34,961 bases of DNA from CAZCAC01 sp964496575 (GTDB taxonomy: Bacteria > Planctomycetota > UBA1135 > GCA-002686595): the NCBI GenBank assembly GCA_964496575.1, contig CAZCAC010000089.1, positions 1 through 34,961 of the forward strand, given 5' to 3'. Positions 31,333 through 34,961 of this stretch are shown piece after piece (position 1 is the first letter of the stretch; each line of letters begins with the position of its first letter). The translations under genes were made by a program, and so were the position numbers. The notes below the pieces were generated by a model that did not search any database, was not told where the DNA came from, and saw only the letters and a program-made list of their open reading frames with translations.

Positions 31333-31512
31333 CCCCTCCACACGCCGAGGCAACCTGCGACCGGCCTCAGGGGGGCTCCGACGGCGTTCTCGCTCGGATC
31401 CGGGTGAGGATTCTCCGGGGCCGCGTCGATCTCCCGGCGTCCAGATCCGGAACTCCGCCGGATCCGTGGGGTTTCGGAAAAGATTCTCGGAGGAGTTCAA
31501 ATACGAGCGTAA

Positions 31513-31544
31513 TTGAATGCCGTCTCCTACGCAGGAAATATACC
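31513..31544 (+). promoter_or_regulatory. Putative promoter of the gluzincin operon
   Basis: TTGAAT at 31513-31518 is followed by AAATAT at 31536-31541 with a 17-nt spacer, and TATACC overlaps at 31539-31544. It is in the AT-rich core of the divergent spacer. The leader would be about 90 nt, ending in a strong ribosome binding site. Confidence 0.35.
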
Positions 31545-31635
31545 AGAGTACGTACCATGCATCGGGAGGGGCGTCGTGACGGGTCTCCTCCCGATCTCTG
31601 AACCAAGCTGAGCCAGTCGTCAGGAGGAGAAGGAA

Positions 31636-33348
31636 ATGCGCCTCGCCATAGCCCTGAGCACTCTCGCCCTCGTCGCCGCCCCTCCGGAGGCCGCCAGCGC
31701 CGGATCGCCGGCTCCCGGCCCCGCCGCGGTCGCCGCCCCGGTGACGCAGAAGTCCTCGAACCACGTCGACCGCCGCTTCGGCTTCAGCTTCGCTCCGCCG
31801 AAGAAATGGAGCAACATCGCGATGAAGACGGACGAGGCGTGGCTCACCGCGAAGTACGTCTCCGACAAGTCCTACTTCTACACCGATCCGGACACCAAGT
31901 GGACCACGGAGCACACTCCGGAGCTGCTCATGATCGCCTTCATCAAGGAGAACATGAAGAAGCGCGAGGAGGAGGTCACGGAGGAGGAGTCCGAGAAGGG
32001 CAAGGTCACGGTCATCGAGATCAACAACCCCTACAAGAGCTACGAGGACTTCCTCGACCGGACCTACTCCGGGGGGGGCTTCTACGTCGACAAGACCGAG
32101 GAGAAGAAGGTCGGCGATCTCGAGGTCACCGTCTACACGGTCAAGGTCGAGAAGCTCTCCCGCAACGGCCCCAAGCGGATCATCACCTGGATCTACCACA
32201 CCGAGGACATCGATTTCGCGATGCAGATCGAGGTGCTGGAAGGGGAGTACAAGAAGCTGAAGCGGATCATGGATCGCTCCTTCAAGTCCTTCAAGGAGGT
32301 GGAGCGCACCGAGGGCAATCTGCCCACCAGCGGGAAGACCGAGGGGAGCATGTGGATCACCATCCGCGACATGACCGAGGGCGACCCGAAGGAGCGCCGC
32401 AGCAAGCGGATGGAGTCCCAGAAGCAGCTGCACGAGCGGGCGATTCGCCAGCTGCCGAAGGACTGGGACCACACCAAGGACAAGAACCTCCTGATCCTCA
32501 GCCACACCGACAAGAAGTACGCGAAGCGGGTCGGGAGCCATGCCAAGGTCTTCCTGAAGTGGCTCGACAAGACGTTCCCCTACATCAGTGACGGAGAGTA
32601 CGTCCGCGCGCCGATCATCCGGATCTGTGAAAACCAGGACGAAGAGGGTGCTTTCAGCCGCGGCGTCCGGAGCGGCGGCGGAGGGTGGTTCACCAACGGG
32701 GACGAGATCGTCACTCACAAGGACGAGAGCGGCTTCATCGGCTACGAGATCGGCTACGTCAATCGCCGCCTCTTCAACCACTGGATCACCGATTGCGATC
32801 GAGAGCTCTCCTGGGCGCTGCCCGAGTGGCTGCGCAGCGGCATCTACGAGTATGTCGAGGGTGCCCGGGCCAAGGGCAACAAGCTCCAGTTCCGGGCCGA
32901 CGACTGGAGCCGCGACGAGGCGCGCCTGGCGGTCGCCCAGGGCAACGCCGCCAGTCCGCGCGAGCTGCTCAGGATGACCCGGGAGGAGTTCTCGAGCTCG
33001 GACGGCGGCAGCTACTGGGGCCGGCGGAACCAGGCGGTGATGCTGGTCCGCTACCTGATGTCCCCCGAGGCGCGGAAGACCAAGCAGGCGCGGGATCTGA
33101 TCGAGATCTACTTCCTGGCGCTGAAGGACGTGATCGAGGAGGAGAAGAAGAAGGAGGACGACGACTCCAAGCCCGACAAGGCACCGGAGACCGAGGAAGA
33201 GGAGGCCGAGCGCGCCAAGAAGCGCGCCGAGCAGTGGCGCTCCCGAGAGAAGGCGACGATGGACGACATCTACGAGCGGGTCTTCGGCAAGTGGACCGAG
33301 GCGGACTGGAAGGCCTTCGAGAAGGGCTACTTCGCGTTCGTCAGCTAG
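31636..33348 (+). CDS. Secreted gluzincin-like pseudopeptidase
   Basis: A 570-residue exported protein. A signal peptide covers about residues 1-22, then an Ala/Pro linker. Residues 44-220 form a beta-rich domain opening RRFGFSFAPPKKW, similar in style to PsbP/DcrB-like folds. The C-terminal half aligns by eye with the downstream DUF1570-type peptidase: its HExxH position reads YEIGY (370-374), so both zinc-binding His are Tyr while the Glu is kept, and the third ligand in the EG motif is Ser401 (LRSGIYEYVEG). A highly charged coiled stretch at about 495-545 is rich in Glu and Lys. AGGAGGAGAAGGA precedes the ATG. It lies 22 bp upstream of the intact peptidase, in one operon. Probably non-catalytic. 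Confidence 0.82.
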   Translation: MRLAIALSTLALVAAPPEAASAGSPAPGPAAVAAPVTQKSSNHVDRRFGFSFAPPKKWSNIAMKTDEAWLTAKYVSDKSYFYTDPDTKWTTEHTPELLMIAFIKENMKKREEEVTEEESEKGKVTVIEINNPYKSYEDFLDRTYSGGGFYVDKTEEKKVGDLEVTVYTVKVEKLSRNGPKRIITWIYHTEDIDFAMQIEVLEGEYKKLKRIMDRSFKSFKEVERTEGNLPTSGKTEGSMWITIRDMTEGDPKERRSKRMESQKQLHERAIRQLPKDWDHTKDKNLLILSHTDKKYAKRVGSHAKVFLKWLDKTFPYISDGEYVRAPIIRICENQDEEGAFSRGVRSGGGGWFTNGDEIVTHKDESGFIGYEIGYVNRRLFNHWITDCDRELSWALPEWLRSGIYEYVEGARAKGNKLQFRADDWSRDEARLAVAQGNAASPRELLRMTREEFSSSDGGSYWGRRNQAVMLVRYLMSPEARKTKQARDLIEIYFLALKDVIEEEKKKEDDDSKPDKAPETEEEEAERAKKRAEQWRSREKATMDDIYERVFGKWTEADWKAFEKGYFAFVS

Positions 33349-33370
33349 CCGCCAGTCTGGAGGAGAAACG

Positions 33371-34864
33371 ATGAACTGCTCGGGAGCTCTGCGCCTGGTC
33401 TGTGCCGTGGCCGTCCTGGCGAGCGTCGCTTCGGCCGACATGCTGCTGCTCAAGGACGGCCGCATCGTCGACGGTCCGAAGATGGAGCAGAAGGAGGGCC
33501 ACGTCCTGGTCCACTTCGAGAATGGTGACGTCACCGTCGGCCAGGAGCTGATCCAGACCGTCGTCATCGAGGGGCAGGACGACTTCGTCCCGACCACGGA
33601 CGAGGAGAAGAAGAAGTTCGAGAAGGGGCTGGTGCCCTTCCAGGGCAAATGGATGAAGCCCGCCCAGCGGCAGAAGAAGATCGAGAAGATCCTGGCCGAG
33701 CAGCGCAAGGTGGTCGAGGAGACCAAGGCGCACTCCCGCTGGGGCAACCGCTATCAGGAAGAGACCAAGAACTTCCGCTGGGCCTTCACCATTCCCCGCC
33801 ACGTCTGGGATCGGTACTCGGCGAGCCTGGAGGCCTACTACCAGATCTTCAGCAAGGATTGGAGGGCCAAGCGCGACAAGCGCAAGGCCAAGATGATGAT
33901 CAACTTCTATGGCGACCGGAAGGAGTTCAACCGCACCTCCGGCGCGGGCGGCGGAGCGCTGGCCTATTTCATGTTCCTCGGGGACTACGACCTCAATTGC
34001 TTCTACGATCGGCTGGACCCCGACACCACCGAGATGGTGCTCTTCCACGAGGCCAGCCACTACATGCAGAAGCTGATCGACCCGGACTTCAGGTACCCGC
34101 ACTGGCCGGGCGAGGGAATGGCCGAGTACTACGGCGGCGCGCTGTGGGACCCGGTCAAGAAGAAGCTCGAGATCGGCATGGTCCAGGAGGGACGCCTCAC
34201 CGAGGTCAAGAGCGACATCAGCCTGGGCAAGTACCTCGAGCTGGACAAGGTGATCACCGAGCGCGCCTACACCGACTACACCTGGGGGTGGACGCTGGTG
34301 CACTTCCTGATGGAGACCCCCAAGTACAAGAAGGGGTTTCAGAAGTACTTCACCGGGATCGCCACCTCCAAGAAGGTCAAGCGCGTCGTCGGCGGAGCCT
34401 TCAACCTCAAGGAGATCTCCCCCGAGGAGTCGCTGCGCTACTTCAAGGAGTGTTTCAAGCTGAAGGACGACAAGGCCTTCGAGGCGCTCGAGAAGGAGTG
34501 GTACGACTACATCGAAAACACCCTGGAGGTGAGCAGCACTGCCGGCCTGGAGAAGGCGGCGGTCGCCGCGTACCGCGACGGCAAGCCCATCCAGGCCAAG
34601 CGCCTCTTCGGCGAGGCCTACGAGGCGGGCGGCATGAGCGCCCACGGCCTGCACCGCTACGCCAAGATGATCCGGCCGGAGGACAAGAGCAAGGCGGAGA
34701 AGCTGTGGCGAAAGGCGATCGAGCTGGATCCGCTGGTCGGGACCTACTACTACGAGCTGGGGCGGCTTCTCGAGAAGAAGGACGAGGACGAGTCGAAGCG
34801 GCTCAAGGAGCTGGCCAAGGAGCTCGATCCCGAGGTGGATATGTGGTCGTTCGATTTCGACTAA
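33371..34864 (+). CDS. Secreted DUF1570-type gluzincin metallopeptidase with TPR-like tail
   Basis: A 497-residue exported protein. Residues 1-22 are a signal peptide. Residues 23-68 form a small beta domain (LLLKDGRIVDGPKM, VLVHFENGDVTVGQ) of a type common at the N-terminus of planctomycete secreted proteins. The peptidase core has HEASH at 226-230 (His226, Glu227, His230) and the third ligand Glu248 in PGEGMAEYYGG, the gluzincin arrangement. The last 110 residues are TPR-like (AYRDGKPIQAKRLFGEAYEAGG, AEKLWRKAIELDP). GGAGGAG lies six bases before the ATG. Second gene of the operon with the pseudopeptidase. The substrate is unknown; an envelope protein-processing role is inferred. Confidence 0.88.
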   Translation: MNCSGALRLVCAVAVLASVASADMLLLKDGRIVDGPKMEQKEGHVLVHFENGDVTVGQELIQTVVIEGQDDFVPTTDEEKKKFEKGLVPFQGKWMKPAQRQKKIEKILAEQRKVVEETKAHSRWGNRYQEETKNFRWAFTIPRHVWDRYSASLEAYYQIFSKDWRAKRDKRKAKMMINFYGDRKEFNRTSGAGGGALAYFMFLGDYDLNCFYDRLDPDTTEMVLFHEASHYMQKLIDPDFRYPHWPGEGMAEYYGGALWDPVKKKLEIGMVQEGRLTEVKSDISLGKYLELDKVITERAYTDYTWGWTLVHFLMETPKYKKGFQKYFTGIATSKKVKRVVGGAFNLKEISPEESLRYFKECFKLKDDKAFEALEKEWYDYIENTLEVSSTAGLEKAAVAAYRDGKPIQAKRLFGEAYEAGGMSAHGLHRYAKMIRPEDKSKAEKLWRKAIELDPLVGTYYYELGRLLEKKDEDESKRLKELAKELDPEVDMWSFDFD

Positions 34865-34870
34865 CCGGTA

Positions 34871-34961
34871 GCAGGACCAGAGATCAACCAGAGAGGACAG
34901 AGAGCCAGAGCCAGAGCCAGAGCCAGAGATTTAACCACAGAGGACACAGAGGACACAGAGA
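34871..34961. repeat. CACAGAG-type repeat, left part (copy C), with AGAGCC tandem repeats
   Basis: Starting about 7 bp after the last stop codon, this purine-rich stretch contains CCAGAGATCAACCAGAGAGG, then AGAGCC repeated four and two-thirds times (34901-34928), then ACAGAGGACACAGAGGACACAG to the window edge. It resembles the left arms of copies A and B in composition and position. The right arm, if present, lies outside the window. Confidence 0.7.

Larger units (their letters stand above)
31313..31635. other. Divergent 323-bp spacer with AT-rich core
   Basis: This spacer separates the minus-strand chaperone/protease cluster from the plus-strand gluzincin operon. It holds the TAGAAT -10 for the minus-strand gene near its left edge. 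A region around 31490-31560 is clearly richer in A and T than its surroundings and probably contains the plus-strand promoter. The strong ribosome binding site AGGAGGAGAAGGA lies just before 31636. No gene or repeat is seen in it. Confidence 0.6.

Noticed and set aside
28503..31343. Minus-strand open frame of 946 codons spanning three genes
   Set aside because: It runs in another frame across the zinc-knuckle, DjlA-like and helical protein genes and through their intergenic gaps. Its translation is Arg/Pro/Ala-rich without domains.
31330..33747. Minus-strand open frame of 805 codons opposite the gluzincin operon
   Set aside because: Antisense to two genes with signal peptides, ribosome binding sites and recognisable motifs.

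Overview
The window is GC-rich bacterial DNA with about 20 densely packed protein genes, no RNA gene, no recognisable transposase and no CRISPR array. Several protein-level hallmarks point to a member of the Planctomycetota, probably an environmental or uncultured lineage: a secreted PQQ-type propeller opening with DWPQWRGP, a DUF1570-type gluzincin peptidase with relatives, an ECF sigma factor fused to a membrane anchor and exported region, a TMTC-like multispanning TPR protein, and a secreted protein ending in a Cys-rich CFGDGSGTPCPCGN module. This assignment rests on recalled family features, not on a database search.

Layout. 0.1-4.5 kb: a secreted spondin-domain protein, then a convergent PQQ-propeller/cupin pair, then a divergent lipoprotein amidohydrolase of the YtcJ type. 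4.5-10 kb: aceE (homodimeric pyruvate dehydrogenase E1, without aceF or lpd nearby), divergent from a secreted GH95-type glycoside hydrolase whose 3' end abuts a 92-bp REPIN-like palindrome. 10-16 kb: a TMTC-like membrane/TPR protein, the sigma factor-membrane fusion, and a convergent PAS-GGDEF diguanylate cyclase. 16-22 kb: a secreted protein with the Cys-rich C-terminal module, a 225-bp palindrome, and a translationally coupled pair of M14 carboxypeptidase-like proteins, one with intact zinc ligands and one with the ligands replaced. 22-25.5 kb: a four-helix membrane protein and a secreted 764-residue protein with a degenerate gluzincin-like region and a CAP-like region, followed by a second large palindrome. 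25.5-31.3 kb: four genes on the minus strand, namely an unknown helical protein, a TerB-DnaJ (DjlA-like) protein, a secreted protein with eight CxxC knuckles, and a secreted HtrA-like protein with three trypsin-like domains of which only the third keeps its triad. 31.6-34.9 kb: a two-gene operon of a gluzincin pseudopeptidase and an intact DUF1570-type peptidase, then the left part of a third CACAGAG-type repeat.

How the genes may work together. The right half is strongly biased towards exported proteolysis and protein quality control. It repeatedly combines a catalytically intact member with a degenerate relative: the M14 pair, the three trypsin domains within one chain, and the gluzincin set. 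This suggests, as inference only, that inactive copies serve as binding or regulatory partners. Strong hairpins or large inverted repeats sit in most of the convergent gaps and probably end transcription there. Several starts lie only 9-14 nt after a TAnnnT-type -10 element, consistent with leaderless or very short-leader mRNAs.
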